Below are positions 8,543-17,868 of a stretch of 36,541 nucleotides of DNA, one piece after another (positions within the stretch are counted from its first letter, which is position 1; every line of letters starts with the position of its first letter). Source of the DNA: Chitinophagaceae bacterium. GTDB lineage: Bacteria; Bacteroidota; Bacteroidia; Chitinophagales; Chitinophagaceae. The notes under the pieces are model-generated. The model made no database searches. It saw nothing but the letters and a program-made list of their open reading frames with translations, and was not told the origin of the DNA. The translations under genes and the position numbers were made by a program. The stretch spans positions 1-36,541 of the forward strand of contig CANFHO010000020.1 of NCBI GenBank assembly GCA_947447005.1. The letters are read 5' to 3'.

Positions 8543-9886
8543 CTATACCTTCTTCCCCTTCCACTTCCCACTCAACAAATATCCAAGCGAAAGGATATAA
8601 ATACAGCTCCAATAAACCCACTCAGAGGCCCATCCCCAGGTAATGGATAGGTTTTTAACTTCCATCACATAATAAATGTAGATGCAATAAATCACAATGG
8701 TAAAGGCTTCTATAGAAAGATTTACTACTGTATTCCCGGTTCCAGTTACTGCATTCAAACAAATGGTTGAAAAGGACATCATCAAAATCGCCACAGAAAC
8801 TATTCTCAAAACGGGTGTTCCCAGTTCAAGAAATGCAGCATCAGAATTGATGAGCGACAACAATTCTCTTGAAAAAATCATCACCGGAATAAATAATATC
8901 ATCGTGATTCCAACACTCAGTATAGAAATTCTTCGCACCAAAAGCAGTACCAGTTTGCTCTTTCCTTGACCAATGATATTGCTGACCATGGTATTGGTAG
9001 TTCCTGCAAAAGACCAAATGAATATGCCAAAAAAACCAAACATTACACGCATCAATTGACTAACATCCAATGCCAGAGCACCGTCATGCGAAATAAGGAT
9101 AAAGAAAAACTCCCAACTGGTGATACTGATTGCATATTGCATGATCAATGGCGAAGATTGAACCAATATGGTTCTGATAACATTCCATTCAAATTTCCAG
9201 GTGGTAAAAATGCCAAACCTTTCTTTCATTCCTTTGCCATGAATGATGCCAAAAACTACAATCATACCAATAGCCTCAGCCATTATGCTGGCATATGCAG
9301 CCCCATTGAAGCCCATTTTAGGCAACCCCAAATGTCCAAAAATCAATCCATAGTCAAGCACAATGTTTGCAACCGTTTCTGCCAATGTACCCCAAACCAA
9401 TAGCTTACTTTGATTCGTACCTACCAATAAGGCATTTCGCATTTGATATAAATAGAGAAAAGGCAAACCCCAAATACGGATCTTCATAAAACCCAATGCC
9501 TGATCACAAATACTGCTGTCAACATACCTGTGAAAAATAAGAGGAGCAATGGAGTACGTTAAAACAATTCCCAATGCAGCTACACTGAAGGTAATGTATA
9601 TACTCTGTGTGAAAAGTTTTCCGATTTCCTTAAGTTTGTCTTCCCCGGCTCGTCTGGAAATCAATGCCTGCAGTCCATTGTTTAATCCAAATCCAATCAC
9701 TGAAAAAATCAGATAGTATACGCCTGTCAGTCCGGATATACCTAGATATCCTCTGCCCAAACGTGCAAGAAAAAAGCTGTTGATCAGATAGTTGAACTGT
9801 GGAACAAGAATGGCAAAGCTGATAGGCAATGCCATTTCCAATATCTGTTTGTTGCTGATATTTAACCTAAGATCGTCTTTCATCAT
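8543..9886 (-). CDS. MATE family multidrug/Na+ efflux transporter
   Basis: A 447-residue polytopic inner-membrane protein with about 12 hydrophobic helices. It starts [44 protein letters not shown], the typical MATE first helix with its N-terminal polar segment, and contains [16 protein letters not shown], matching the family's first-repeat loop. MATE proteins export cationic drugs or metabolites in exchange for Na+ or H+; the substrate here is unknown. Two adjacent ATG codons could both start it. The last codons overlap a heptamer repeat, so the C-terminal sequence GKWKGKKV may be repeat-derived. It stands alone, convergent with infC and divergent from the next cluster. Confidence 0.9.
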   Translation of the reverse strand: MMKDDLRLNISNKQILEMALPISFAILVPQFNYLINSFFLARLGRGYLGISGLTGVYYLIFSVIGFGLNNGLQALISRRAGEDKLKEIGKLFTQSIYITFSVAALGIVLTYSIAPLIFHRYVDSSICDQALGFMKIRIWGLPFLYLYQMRNALLVGTNQSKLLVWGTLAETVANIVLDYGLIFGHLGLPKMGFNGAAYASIMAEAIGMIVVFGIIHGKGMKERFGIFTTWKFEWNVIRTILVQSSPLIMQYAISITSWEFFFILISHDGALALDVSQLMRVMFGFFGIFIWSFAGTTNTMVSNIIGQGKSKLVLLLVRRISILSVGITMILFIPVMIFSRELLSLINSDAAFLELGTPVLRIVSVAILMMSFSTICLNAVTGTGNTVVNLSIEAFTIVIYCIYIYYVMEVKNLSITWGWASEWVYWSCIYILSLGYLLSGKWKGKKV

Positions 9887-9907
9887 ATTATTTCTTCTTT
9901 CATCTTT

Positions 9908-9991
9908 GCCTACTGCCTACTGCCTACTGCCTATTGCCTATTGCCTACTCCCTATTGCCTACTGCCTATTGCCTACTGCCTACTGCCTATT
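9908..9991 (-). repeat. Heptamer array GCCTAYT, 12 units
   Basis: Twelve consecutive 7-bp units alternate between GCCTACT and GCCTATT (one begins CCC). In the purine-rich strand they read AGTAGGC or AATAGGC. The array fills the gap between the MATE gene and the divergent DUF3822 gene, about 20 bp before the MATE start. A thirteenth degenerate unit follows. The array is open in a frame encoding a YCLLP repeat, but this is a by-product of the repeat. Confidence 0.92.
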
Positions 9992-10055
9992 GCCTTTATC
10001 CTCCCTGCATAAAATTCAACTATCAACACTATATTCGAAAGTAGTCTAAAATCAG

Positions 10056-10063
10056 TAAATTTG
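10056..10063 (+). promoter_or_regulatory. Promoter -7 box giving a probable leaderless mRNA (DUF3822 cluster)
   Basis: TAAATTTG, an exact TAnnTTTG match, ends only 5 nt before the ATG of the DUF3822 gene. Transcription would start at or next to the A of ATG. It probably drives the whole downstream cluster through RNase R. Confidence 0.6.
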
Positions 10064-10068
10064 TATCC

Positions 10069-10920
10069 ATGACCCAAGCTGACACGAATACACTGTATAG
10101 GTTTTACAATGAAAAAATAAATCAGCCCCCTACGGCAGATGATACACTTTTTATTGAATTGGGCCAATTCCATATTGTTTCCTTTGTTCAATCCGCCCAG
10201 AAAGATTTAATCAAATGGTTTGAATTCAAAAACTATAAAGAACCCGTTTCTCCCGAACTGCTTATCGGATATATTGCAAGATTACCATTTGAAGTATCTG
10301 TATTCCATAAAAGTTATGTTATTCATAACAACAAAGACGCTGTATTGATGCCCTCAGAGCATCATGTGGAACATCTTGATCAAACCCTTTTAGAAACCAT
10401 TGCAGGAGATCTCTTTGAACGAATAGTGAAAAACGAAGATGTTTTTCAATGGGAAATTACCAATGTATTTGGAATAGAATCCTATCTGTTCAATGCAATT
10501 CAACAGGTATTGCCCAATGCATCACACCTTCACTCAAATAGTATTTACCTGAAATCCATTTTTAAGCAACTGTCCGACATGCATGAGCAGTGGATGAAAA
10601 TATATTTTTATCCTTCTTCTTTTACAGTGCTGGTGATCAAGGATGAAAAATTGCAACTCCTGCAATCCTATTACTACGAAACACCTGAGGATGTTATCTA
10701 TCAACTTCTCAATATAACCGAGCAACTGCATCTGGATGTCACTTCCGTTTTTGTTCAAGTGAGTGGATTGATTGAATCAGATTCAATGATGTATTCAGAA
10801 ATGAGAAAAAACTTTCTGGAAATCAGCATGGAAGAGCCTTTCGGCACATTAATGGATGATGAATCTAGATTGCCTTCACATTATTTTACACCTATATTCC
10901 TTTCACCATTATGCGTGTAA
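10069..10920 (+). CDS. DUF3822 family protein
   Basis: A 283-residue soluble protein matching what I know of DUF3822, a Bacteroidota family of unknown function usually found directly upstream of rsmD. No signal peptide, membrane helix or catalytic motif is evident. The segments TLFIELGQFHIVSFV and ILLVI-like strands around FTVLVIKDEKLQLLQSYYYETPEDVIYQLL could fit an actin-like fold, but this is inference. The stop overlaps the rsmD start by 10 nt, so the two are translationally coupled. It is the first gene of a dense cluster and appears to be transcribed without a leader. Confidence 0.8.
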   Translation: MTQADTNTLYRFYNEKINQPPTADDTLFIELGQFHIVSFVQSAQKDLIKWFEFKNYKEPVSPELLIGYIARLPFEVSVFHKSYVIHNNKDAVLMPSEHHVEHLDQTLLETIAGDLFERIVKNEDVFQWEITNVFGIESYLFNAIQQVLPNASHLHSNSIYLKSIFKQLSDMHEQWMKIYFYPSSFTVLVIKDEKLQLLQSYYYETPEDVIYQLLNITEQLHLDVTSVFVQVSGLIESDSMMYSEMRKNFLEISMEEPFGTLMDDESRLPSHYFTPIFLSPLCV

Positions 10921-11471
10921 TCAGTGGAGAATTGGGTGGAAGAAGGTTTAATCCTCCTGGCAGTATGCCTTTCACCAGACCTACAACGGATATTGCAAAA
11001 GAGGGTCTCTTCAATGTAATTGAAAACAACCTGGATCTTGAAGAAGTGAAATCATTGGACCTTTTTGGAGGTACCGGATCTATCAGTTACGAACTATATT
11101 CCAGAGGTGTTCGGGATCTCACCATTGTTGAAAAGGATCCTGCCATGTTTCAATTTATTCAAAAAACGGCCAAAGAATTTGGGATCGATTGTATGCAGAC
11201 TTTCCGATCTGATGTGTTTAAATACATGGCAGATTGCAATCAATCATATGATTTTATTTTCGCCGGACCACCATATGCACTTGGAAATATTGATGACTTA
11301 CCACTGTATGTTTTTAAATATAACTTGCTGAAAGAAAACGGTTGGTTTATCCTGGAACATACGCCAAGAAACGATTACAAAGGAAAACCTTTCTATCGAA
11401 CAGAACGAAAATACGGCACGACCATCTTTACGATCTTTGTCAATCGAAAGGATGAAAATCCGCAGGAATGA
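10911..11471 (+). CDS. rsmD: RsmD-like 16S rRNA (guanine-N2) methyltransferase
   Basis: Family members methylate G966 of 16S rRNA using S-adenosylmethionine. The 186 residues carry the family's N-terminal features MRVISGELGGRRF and TRPTTDIAKEGLFN, the SAM-binding motif LDLFGGTG (49-56), and the acidic residue at the end of strand 2 (VEKD). The catalytic motif, normally DPPY or DPPF, reads AGPPYAL here (G119 in place of the Asp; codon GGA). An Asp-to-Gly change needs two base changes, so it is unlikely to be a single sequencing error. Activity may be altered, or this may be a lineage variant. It overlaps both neighbours (10 nt upstream, 4 nt downstream). Confidence 0.9.
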   Translation: MRVISGELGGRRFNPPGSMPFTRPTTDIAKEGLFNVIENNLDLEEVKSLDLFGGTGSISYELYSRGVRDLTIVEKDPAMFQFIQKTAKEFGIDCMQTFRSDVFKYMADCNQSYDFIFAGPPYALGNIDDLPLYVFKYNLLKENGWFILEHTPRNDYKGKPFYRTERKYGTTIFTIFVNRKDENPQE

Positions 11472-12037
11472 ATAAAAAGGATATTAGAAAAATATATCGT
11501 TCAAAACGTTTGTCACTATCCGACAAAGAATTGCTCATAAATCAGGATCTTATTCTGATCCAGTTTCAAAAACTTTCATTGCCTCCATTATCTCTTGTAC
11601 ATTCTTTTTTGCCTTTATATGACATGAAAGAGCCTGATCCGATTCCGATGGTTGATTGGCTTCGATTTGCCAACCCCGGAATGCAGGTTTGTTTCTCAAA
11701 GATCAATGAAATTGATTTTAGTATGCAACTTCTCATACAGAATGATGAAACACAGTTTCAAGTCAATCAGTATGGCATTCCTGAACCAATCGGCGGAGAA
11801 AAAGTATTTGAAGAGGATGTAGATCTTGCAATTATTCCGCTGTTGGCATTTGATGTGGAGGGCCATAGGGTAGGCTATGGAAAGGGTTATTATGACCGTT
11901 TTATTTTTAAATGCAGACCAGACATGATTAAAGTTGGCATTTCATATTTCCAGGCCATCGATAAAATAGATGATCTGGGAATCTTCGATAAAAAGCTCGA
12001 TTTTTGCATCACACCCCAACAGATCTATGCATTTTAA
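11468..12037 (+). CDS. 5-formyltetrahydrofolate cyclo-ligase
   Basis: Converts 5-formyl-THF to 5,10-methenyl-THF with ATP, returning a storage folate to one-carbon metabolism. The 189 residues fit the family. The N-terminal basic helix KKDIRKIYRSKRLSLSD binds nucleotide or substrate in homologues, and the C-terminal signature GYGKGYYDRF is at 136-145. It starts in an ATGA overlap with rsmD and overlaps lpxK by 11 nt, so its expression is tied to the cluster rather than to other folate genes. Confidence 0.93.
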   Translation: MNKKDIRKIYRSKRLSLSDKELLINQDLILIQFQKLSLPPLSLVHSFLPLYDMKEPDPIPMVDWLRFANPGMQVCFSKINEIDFSMQLLIQNDETQFQVNQYGIPEPIGGEKVFEEDVDLAIIPLLAFDVEGHRVGYGKGYYDRFIFKCRPDMIKVGISYFQAIDKIDDLGIFDKKLDFCITPQQIYAF

Positions 12038-13157
12038 AAATATATACTTGCGATCTTTTCGTCTATTTCTTTTCCCATTGGCAATGCTTTATGGGCTCAT
12101 AGTATATGTTCGAAATATCTTGTATGATAAGAATATCATCAAATCTGTGGTATTCAACATTCCCATCATAGGCGTTGGTAATCTCTCTGTTGGAGGAACC
12201 GGAAAATCGCCCATGGTAGATTATATCGCCAATATCTTAAAATCAACCTATCCGGTAGCAACACTTAGCAGGGGGTATAAACGAAGAACATCTGGTTATG
12301 TATTGGCAAATGAAAATTCATCGGCTATTGAAATTGGAGATGAACCAATGCAATTTCATATGAAACATCCTGATGTAGCAGTTTCCGTGGGTGAGAAAAG
12401 AATTGAAGCCATTCCCCAATTGCTGTATGATCGACCAACTACAAAAGTGATTATTTTGGATGATGCGTTTCAACACAGGGAAATCACTGCAGGCTTCAAT
12501 ATGGTGTTAACAGAATACGCTAATTTATATACACGCGACCTTTTTTTGCCAACTGGAGATTTACGCGATCAACGTGCCAGTATCAAACGTGCTGATATGA
12601 TTGTGGTAACAAAATGCCCCACAACTCTTTCTGAACACGAAAAATATTTGATACTAAAGGAACTTGATTTACTTCCTCATCAGCATGTATTCTTTACCGC
12701 AATAAAATACAATACGCCATATCACATAGTTTCCGGCGAAAAATTAAAATTAAACAGAAACATGGAAGTGATGCTTGTTTGTGGTATTGCAAACCCAGAA
12801 CCACTAACAACCTATATTCACGAAAAAACAAAAACATACGATGCACTGTTTTTCAGTGATCACCATATTTTCAACATCGACGATTTGTCTGATATCCAGG
12901 AACGATTTGAAATGTTGAGCGAAGAAAGCAGAATCATTTTGACTACCGAAAAAGACGCGGTAAGATTGATCAAATTCAAAGAAAAGATTACACGTCTTCC
13001 TTTGTATGCCATCCCCATAACATTGCAGTTTCTCTTTGACGACGAAATGGAATTTAACAGAATTCTATCAGCATATCCTGAAAGATTCTACGTTGAACAA
13101 GCACTCGAATCTGAAATCACTGATCAGGAAATCAGTCTAACCCAAGCACATGAGTAA
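12027..13157 (+). CDS. lpxK: Tetraacyldisaccharide 4'-kinase
   Basis: Phosphorylates the lipid A precursor at the inner membrane, which implies lipopolysaccharide with lipid A. The 376-residue protein has an N-terminal hydrophobic helix (about 9-30) that anchors it, a P-loop GNLSVGGTGKSP (51-62), the following LSRGYKRR, and the catalytic-region motif DDAFQHR. An upstream ATG in the same frame would add 19 residues overlapping the previous gene; MHFKNIYLR is preferred because it gives the normal family N-terminus and an 11-nt overlap. The end overlaps the RNase R start by 8 nt. Confidence 0.94.
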   Translation: MHFKNIYLRSFRLFLFPLAMLYGLIVYVRNILYDKNIIKSVVFNIPIIGVGNLSVGGTGKSPMVDYIANILKSTYPVATLSRGYKRRTSGYVLANENSSAIEIGDEPMQFHMKHPDVAVSVGEKRIEAIPQLLYDRPTTKVIILDDAFQHREITAGFNMVLTEYANLYTRDLFLPTGDLRDQRASIKRADMIVVTKCPTTLSEHEKYLILKELDLLPHQHVFFTAIKYNTPYHIVSGEKLKLNRNMEVMLVCGIANPEPLTTYIHEKTKTYDALFFSDHHIFNIDDLSDIQERFEMLSEESRIILTTEKDAVRLIKFKEKITRLPLYAIPITLQFLFDDEMEFNRILSAYPERFYVEQALESEITDQEISLTQAHE

Positions 13158-15144
13158 GAAAAAAGGAAAAAAATCATCTCATCAAAGAGATGTAAAACAA
13201 TATAAAGGCCGACTGGAAATTGCAAGATCAGGGATGGGTTTTGTAATAGTTGAAGGACTGGAAAAGGATATCATCATCAGACCCAACGATTTCAACAAGG
13301 CTTTTCATGGTGATTTTGTGAGAGCTGAAATAACAAAAGGAGATATTAGAACCGGTAAGATTCAAGGACGCATTACCCAGATTATAGAGAGGAAACAAAA
13401 ACAATTCAGTGGAGTGCTTGAAGTGAACAGAGATTATGCTTTTTTCATACCCGACTCCGATAAACCTGTTCCTAATTTTTATATTTCTTTAAGGGATATT
13501 AAAGATGCAAAGGATGGTGACCATGTTATCATTCAAATGCTGGAATGGAAAGACGATGATAAAAGACCCAAAGGTGAAGTGGTGGAAGTTATCACTGCTG
13601 AAAAAGAAGGAGATTTGGCTATGAAGGAAATCCTTATCCAGCAAGGGTTTTCAATACAGTTCAATGACAATGTACTGGAAGAGGCAGAACGAATTCCCAG
13701 CCTGGTTGATGGCGCGCTTCATCCTGACAGACGAGATATACGAGATATTTTGACTTTCACCATCGATCCGGTAGATGCCCGCGATTTTGATGATGCGTTG
13801 AGCTATCGGGAACTGGAAAATGGATTGTTGGAAATAGGCGTTCATATCGCTGATGTCAGTTATTATGTAGAAGAAGATTCAGCGTTGGATGAATCTGCCT
13901 ATGAACGTGCAACATCTGTTTATCTTCCCGATCGTGTGGTTCCTATGTTGCCTGAAAGAATCTCCAATGAACTTTGTTCATTGAGACCGCATGAGGATAA
14001 GTTTACGTATTCCTGTATTTTTCAAATGGATAAAAAAGGGGTGATCAAAGATAAATGGATGGGGCGCACTGTTATTCATTCCAATCATCGGTTCACCTAC
14101 GAAGATGTTCAAGAAATCATTGATAAGAATGAAGGCGTGTATGATCAGGAAGTGATGGAACTTCACACATTGGCACAATTGATGCGAAAGCAACGTATGA
14201 AAGATGGAGCAATTAATTTTTCATCTCAGGAAGTCAGATTCAAATTGGATGAAACGGGTAAGCCCATCGGCATCGTCATCAAGGAAAGTAAAGAGTCTCA
14301 TCAATTGATTGAAGAATTCATGTTGTTGGCCAATCGAACAATTGCTGAAAAGGCTGCCAAGGTGATGGTCAATGGCAAAGAAATTCCTTTCCCATACAGG
14401 GTACATGACCAACCAGATGAAGACCGACTTATTCCATTCGTTGAGTTTGCCAGAAAATTTGGTTATACATTCAGTACCAAAACGCCAGAACAAATTGCAG
14501 CTTCTTTCAATGAAATGCTGAAAAAAGTTCAAGGACTTCCAGAACAACGGGTACTGGAGCAATTGGGGATACGAACCATGGCCAAAGCCATTTATACCGC
14601 TAAAAATATTGGTCACTATGGATTGGGATTTGGCGATTATTGTCATTTCACTTCTCCCATCAGAAGATATCCCGACATCCTTGTACACAGGGTATTGACT
14701 TCCATATTGAATGACAATGCAACGCCAGATAAGAAAATGGAGGAGAAATGCAGACATTGTAGTGAAAGAGAGAGAGCTGCCATGGATTCAGAACGCGCTG
14801 CCAATAAATATAAGCAGGTTGAGTTTATGAAAGACTATCTTGGAGACACATTTGAAGCTGTTATCTCCGGTGTTGCCAGCTTTGGCTTTTGGGCTGAAAC
14901 CATCGAACACAAATGTGAAGGCCTCATCAGTGCATCTTCTTTGTTTGACTACGATGAATTTGTTTATTACGAAAATGAATATGCCCTCATCGGAAGAAGA
15001 AGCGGGAAGGCATTCCGTATTGGTGATGAGGTCAAGATAAAAGTGATTGCAGCCAACCTTTCCAAACGCCAACTGGATTATGAATGGATGCTGGATGCGG
15101 CAGATGAACAACCTGTTAAAAAGAAGAGCCATAAAAAGAAATAG
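13150..15144 (+). CDS. rnr: Ribonuclease R (RNase II/RNB family)
   Basis: A 3'-to-5' exoribonuclease that degrades structured RNA. The 664-residue protein opens with a lysine-rich segment, then cold-shock-type OB domains (about 15-150). The RNB domain begins near 190, with the metal-binding acidic cluster DPVDARDFDDA (D206, D212, D214, D215) and YHFTSPIRRYPD-type motif (YCHFTSPIRRYPD). An S1 domain (about 565-650) and a lysine-rich tail end the protein. It lacks the N-terminal helix-turn-helix of E. coli RNase R, which explains its shorter length. It is the last gene of the overlapping cluster. Confidence 0.94.
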   Translation: MSKKKGKKSSHQRDVKQYKGRLEIARSGMGFVIVEGLEKDIIIRPNDFNKAFHGDFVRAEITKGDIRTGKIQGRITQIIERKQKQFSGVLEVNRDYAFFIPDSDKPVPNFYISLRDIKDAKDGDHVIIQMLEWKDDDKRPKGEVVEVITAEKEGDLAMKEILIQQGFSIQFNDNVLEEAERIPSLVDGALHPDRRDIRDILTFTIDPVDARDFDDALSYRELENGLLEIGVHIADVSYYVEEDSALDESAYERATSVYLPDRVVPMLPERISNELCSLRPHEDKFTYSCIFQMDKKGVIKDKWMGRTVIHSNHRFTYEDVQEIIDKNEGVYDQEVMELHTLAQLMRKQRMKDGAINFSSQEVRFKLDETGKPIGIVIKESKESHQLIEEFMLLANRTIAEKAAKVMVNGKEIPFPYRVHDQPDEDRLIPFVEFARKFGYTFSTKTPEQIAASFNEMLKKVQGLPEQRVLEQLGIRTMAKAIYTAKNIGHYGLGFGDYCHFTSPIRRYPDILVHRVLTSILNDNATPDKKMEEKCRHCSERERAAMDSERAANKYKQVEFMKDYLGDTFEAVISGVASFGFWAETIEHKCEGLISASSLFDYDEFVYYENEYALIGRRSGKAFRIGDEVKIKVIAANLSKRQLDYEWMLDAADEQPVKKKSHKKK

Positions 15145-15195
15145 TTTGGCAGTTGTTTTATTAACTTGAGCCCTATCTAGAATCTTAATTAATTT

Positions 15196-16161
15196 ATGTC
15201 GGAACTGGAAAGTTTACAAATCGAATTTGAAAAATATTTCAACCATAGGCATTTCCCTCACGTGCCTTCAACACTGTATGATCCATTAGAGGAATTTCTT
15301 TCCAACAGTGGGAAGAGAATCAGGCCCATCCTGTGTTTGCTCGGAAATGAACTCTTTGGAGACATTCATGAAGATGCATATCATCTTGCCGCAGCAGTTG
15401 AACTCTTTCATAATTTCACCTTGGTACATGATGATATCATGGACAAAGCACCTCTTAGAAGAGGGAAGCCCACAATACATACTTTGCATGGCGAACCAAC
15501 CGCACTCCTGGGTGGTGATGTGATGATGGTGGTTGCATACGACTATCTCAATAAAATAGATCCTCAGTACATCCGACAAGTGCTGAAACTTTTCAATAAA
15601 ACTGCGAAAGAAGTATGTGAAGGGCAGCAGCTCGATATGGATTTCGAAACACTTGAAACAGTTCATTTGGATGAATATCTTCAAATGATTGAGTTGAAAA
15701 CTTCTGTACTCCTCGCAGCCAGTTTGCAAATGGGTTCCATCATTGGGGGCGCCAGCGAAGGCAATCAGCAACATTTATATGAGTTCGGCAGAAACCTCGG
15801 TATATCATTTCAGGTTCAGGATGATTATCTGGATGCATTTGGTGATCCTGCAAAATTTGGAAAACAGGTGGGCGGTGATATCAAAAGCAATAAAAAGACA
15901 TTTTTAATGATTCATGCCCTGCAAACCGCAACAGGTAAGGATTTGGAAATACTTCAACATGCCCTGAAAACAGATGAGCCGGATAAAGTGGAGAAAGTGT
16001 TGCAGGTTTTCAGGTCTTGTGGCATTGATACTTGGGCCGATGCATTGAAATTGAACTACCTTGAAAAGGCCATGCAACACCTGGATGAAATTGCAGTTTC
16101 AAAAGTCAGAAAAGAACCCTTGAAAGCACTCGCTCAATATTTGATCAAACGAGATAAATAA
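15196..16161 (+). CDS. Polyprenyl diphosphate synthase (trans-isoprenyl)
   Basis: Condenses isopentenyl diphosphate with allylic diphosphates. The 321 residues contain the first aspartate-rich motif DDIMD (79-83) and the second DDYLD (209-213), with GKRIRP (39-44) for IPP binding and RRGKPTIH after motif 1. The residue five positions before the first motif is phenylalanine (F74), which in characterised enzymes tends to limit product length to C15-C20. A farnesyl or geranylgeranyl product is therefore more likely than a long quinone side chain (inference). The gene follows RNase R by 51 nt, with no clear terminator between them. Confidence 0.9.
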   Translation: MSELESLQIEFEKYFNHRHFPHVPSTLYDPLEEFLSNSGKRIRPILCLLGNELFGDIHEDAYHLAAAVELFHNFTLVHDDIMDKAPLRRGKPTIHTLHGEPTALLGGDVMMVVAYDYLNKIDPQYIRQVLKLFNKTAKEVCEGQQLDMDFETLETVHLDEYLQMIELKTSVLLAASLQMGSIIGGASEGNQQHLYEFGRNLGISFQVQDDYLDAFGDPAKFGKQVGGDIKSNKKTFLMIHALQTATGKDLEILQHALKTDEPDKVEKVLQVFRSCGIDTWADALKLNYLEKAMQHLDEIAVSKVRKEPLKALAQYLIKRDK

Positions 16162-16171
16162 ACCAATACAC

Positions 16172-17827
16172 GTGGGAAATATTTTCAGAAAGAAAAGCAT
16201 GCAGAATATTGGAAATGATATTTCTGTTCACAGTACAGACGGACTAAAACGCGTGTTAAATGTAAAAGACTTAACCCTTATGGGTGTTGCTGCTGTAATC
16301 GGAGGAGGTATCTTCTCTACTATCGGGTCTGCAGCATTTAACGGAGGGCCAGGTGTTATTCTTTTGTTTGTAATCACTGCCATTACCTGCGGATTTACTG
16401 CTTTATGCTATGCAGAATTTGCATCACGTATTCCCGTGGCAGGAAGCGCCTATACATATTCTTATATAAGTTTTGGTGAAGTAGTGGCCTGGGTAATTGG
16501 TTGGGCTTTGATCCTTGAATATGCCATTGGAAATATCGTTGTAGCCATTTCCTGGAGTGCCTATTTCAACAATATTTTACAAGCCATCGGAATTTCTTTG
16601 CCTTCCTGGCTGACAGTAGGATACCAAACTGCACATCAGGTCTATCTGGATACCTTGGCTAAAGGAGCAGATGTAAGCGGACTGGTATACACTGCTGCAC
16701 CAAGGATCATGGGAATTCCTTTTATCATCAACCTTCCTGCATTTGTTATTGTAGTATTGGTAACATTGTTGGCATATATTGGTATTCAGGAAAGTAAAAG
16801 AACTGCCAATGCCATGGTGATATTAAAAATGATAGTTTTATTGATCATCGCCTTGATTGGTTTTTGGTTCATTTTCTCCAATGGTACCACTTCAAATTGG
16901 AAACCTTTTCTTCCCAATGGAATGACTGGAGTACTGAAAGGTGTATCTGCTGTGTTCTTTGCCTATATTGGGTTTGATGCAATCTCTACCACCGCGGAAG
17001 AATGTGCAAATCCTCAACGCGACCTTCCGAAAGGAATGATTTATTCACTTATTCTGTGTACCATCATTTACATTGTAACGGCATTGGTGATTACCGGATT
17101 GGTTAAATATTCTGAATTCGAAAATGTAACGGATCCACTTGCATTTGTATTTGAAAAAATTAATATGCAAAAAGTAGGTTTCTTTATTTCTATTACAGCG
17201 GTGGTTGCTGCTACTTCTGTTTTGCTGGTATTTCAAATCGGACAACCTCGTATTTGGATGGCCATGAGCAGAGATGGATTATTGCCAAAATCATTCGGAA
17301 CAGTAAGCAAAAAATATAAAACACCTGGTTTTTCAACTTTTGTTACAGGACTCATTGTTGGTGGGCTGGTATTGTTTATTGATGATAAACTAATGACCGA
17401 CCTTACCAGCATCGGAACATTGTTTGCATTTGTATTGGTAAGTGGTGGAGTATTGCTTTTGCCTAAGATTGCAAAAGAAAAAGGAAAGTTTGCATTGCCT
17501 TATATCAATGCACAATATATTTTCCCATTGTTTTATATCATTGCATTTTATGTGTTTTATGGAAGAACAACCAATGCATTAAGCAATATTGGCAATGAAG
17601 GTTATCAGGAAATTCTCTTTTTGATTTTCATGGTATTGGCTGCCATTCTTGCCATCTTGTCTTTTCTCAGGAAATACTCATTGATACCTGTGTTAGGAGT
17701 TGTATTCTGTATGTATCTCATGGTTGAAATTCCAGCCAAGAGTTGGTTGGTATTTTTAGGATGGATGGCCTTTGGACTGGCCATCTATTTTTCATATGGA
17801 AGACGAAATAGCAAATTGAATCAGTAA
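16172..17827 (+). CDS. APC-family amino acid permease (CAT-type)
   Basis: An inner-membrane transporter of 551 residues with about 13-14 hydrophobic segments. The first helix carries the substrate-binding GGGIFSTIG motif (about 44-52), and the conserved CYAEFASRIPVAGSAYTYSY and GFDAISTTAEE blocks fit the cationic amino acid transporter branch of the APC superfamily. The substrate cannot be assigned. The start is GTG 10 nt after the previous stop (MGNIFRKKSMQNIG); an internal ATG nine codons later is an alternative. No regulator is adjacent. Confidence 0.9.
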   Translation: MGNIFRKKSMQNIGNDISVHSTDGLKRVLNVKDLTLMGVAAVIGGGIFSTIGSAAFNGGPGVILLFVITAITCGFTALCYAEFASRIPVAGSAYTYSYISFGEVVAWVIGWALILEYAIGNIVVAISWSAYFNNILQAIGISLPSWLTVGYQTAHQVYLDTLAKGADVSGLVYTAAPRIMGIPFIINLPAFVIVVLVTLLAYIGIQESKRTANAMVILKMIVLLIIALIGFWFIFSNGTTSNWKPFLPNGMTGVLKGVSAVFFAYIGFDAISTTAEECANPQRDLPKGMIYSLILCTIIYIVTALVITGLVKYSEFENVTDPLAFVFEKINMQKVGFFISITAVVAATSVLLVFQIGQPRIWMAMSRDGLLPKSFGTVSKKYKTPGFSTFVTGLIVGGLVLFIDDKLMTDLTSIGTLFAFVLVSGGVLLLPKIAKEKGKFALPYINAQYIFPLFYIIAFYVFYGRTTNALSNIGNEGYQEILFLIFMVLAAILAILSFLRKYSLIPVLGVVFCMYLMVEIPAKSWLVFLGWMAFGLAIYFSYGRRNSKLNQ

Positions 17828-17856
17828 AGTCTGATGTTGCTTCTGTTGTTGATTCG

Positions 17857-17864
17857 TACATTTG
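17857..17864 (+). promoter_or_regulatory. Promoter -7 box giving a probable leaderless mRNA (DUF2027/Smr)
   Basis: TACATTTG matches TAnnTTTG and ends 4 nt before the ATG. A TTG 17 nt upstream of the box could serve as the -33 element. Transcription would begin on the start codon. Confidence 0.6.
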
Positions 17865-17868
17865 TATC

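Noticed and set aside
8435..8650. 71-codon plus-strand frame after infC
   Set aside because: It runs through the nonamer hairpin and the heptamers, then antisense to the MATE gene end.
8966..9403. 145-codon plus-strand frame
   Set aside because: It is antisense to the MATE gene, whose frame has clear membrane helices and family motifs.
9792..10049. 85-codon frame with a YCLLP repeat
   Set aside because: It is made by the GCCTAYT heptamer array and overlaps the MATE gene on the other strand.
14221..14757. 178-codon minus-strand frame
   Set aside because: It is a shadow of the RNase R catalytic domain.
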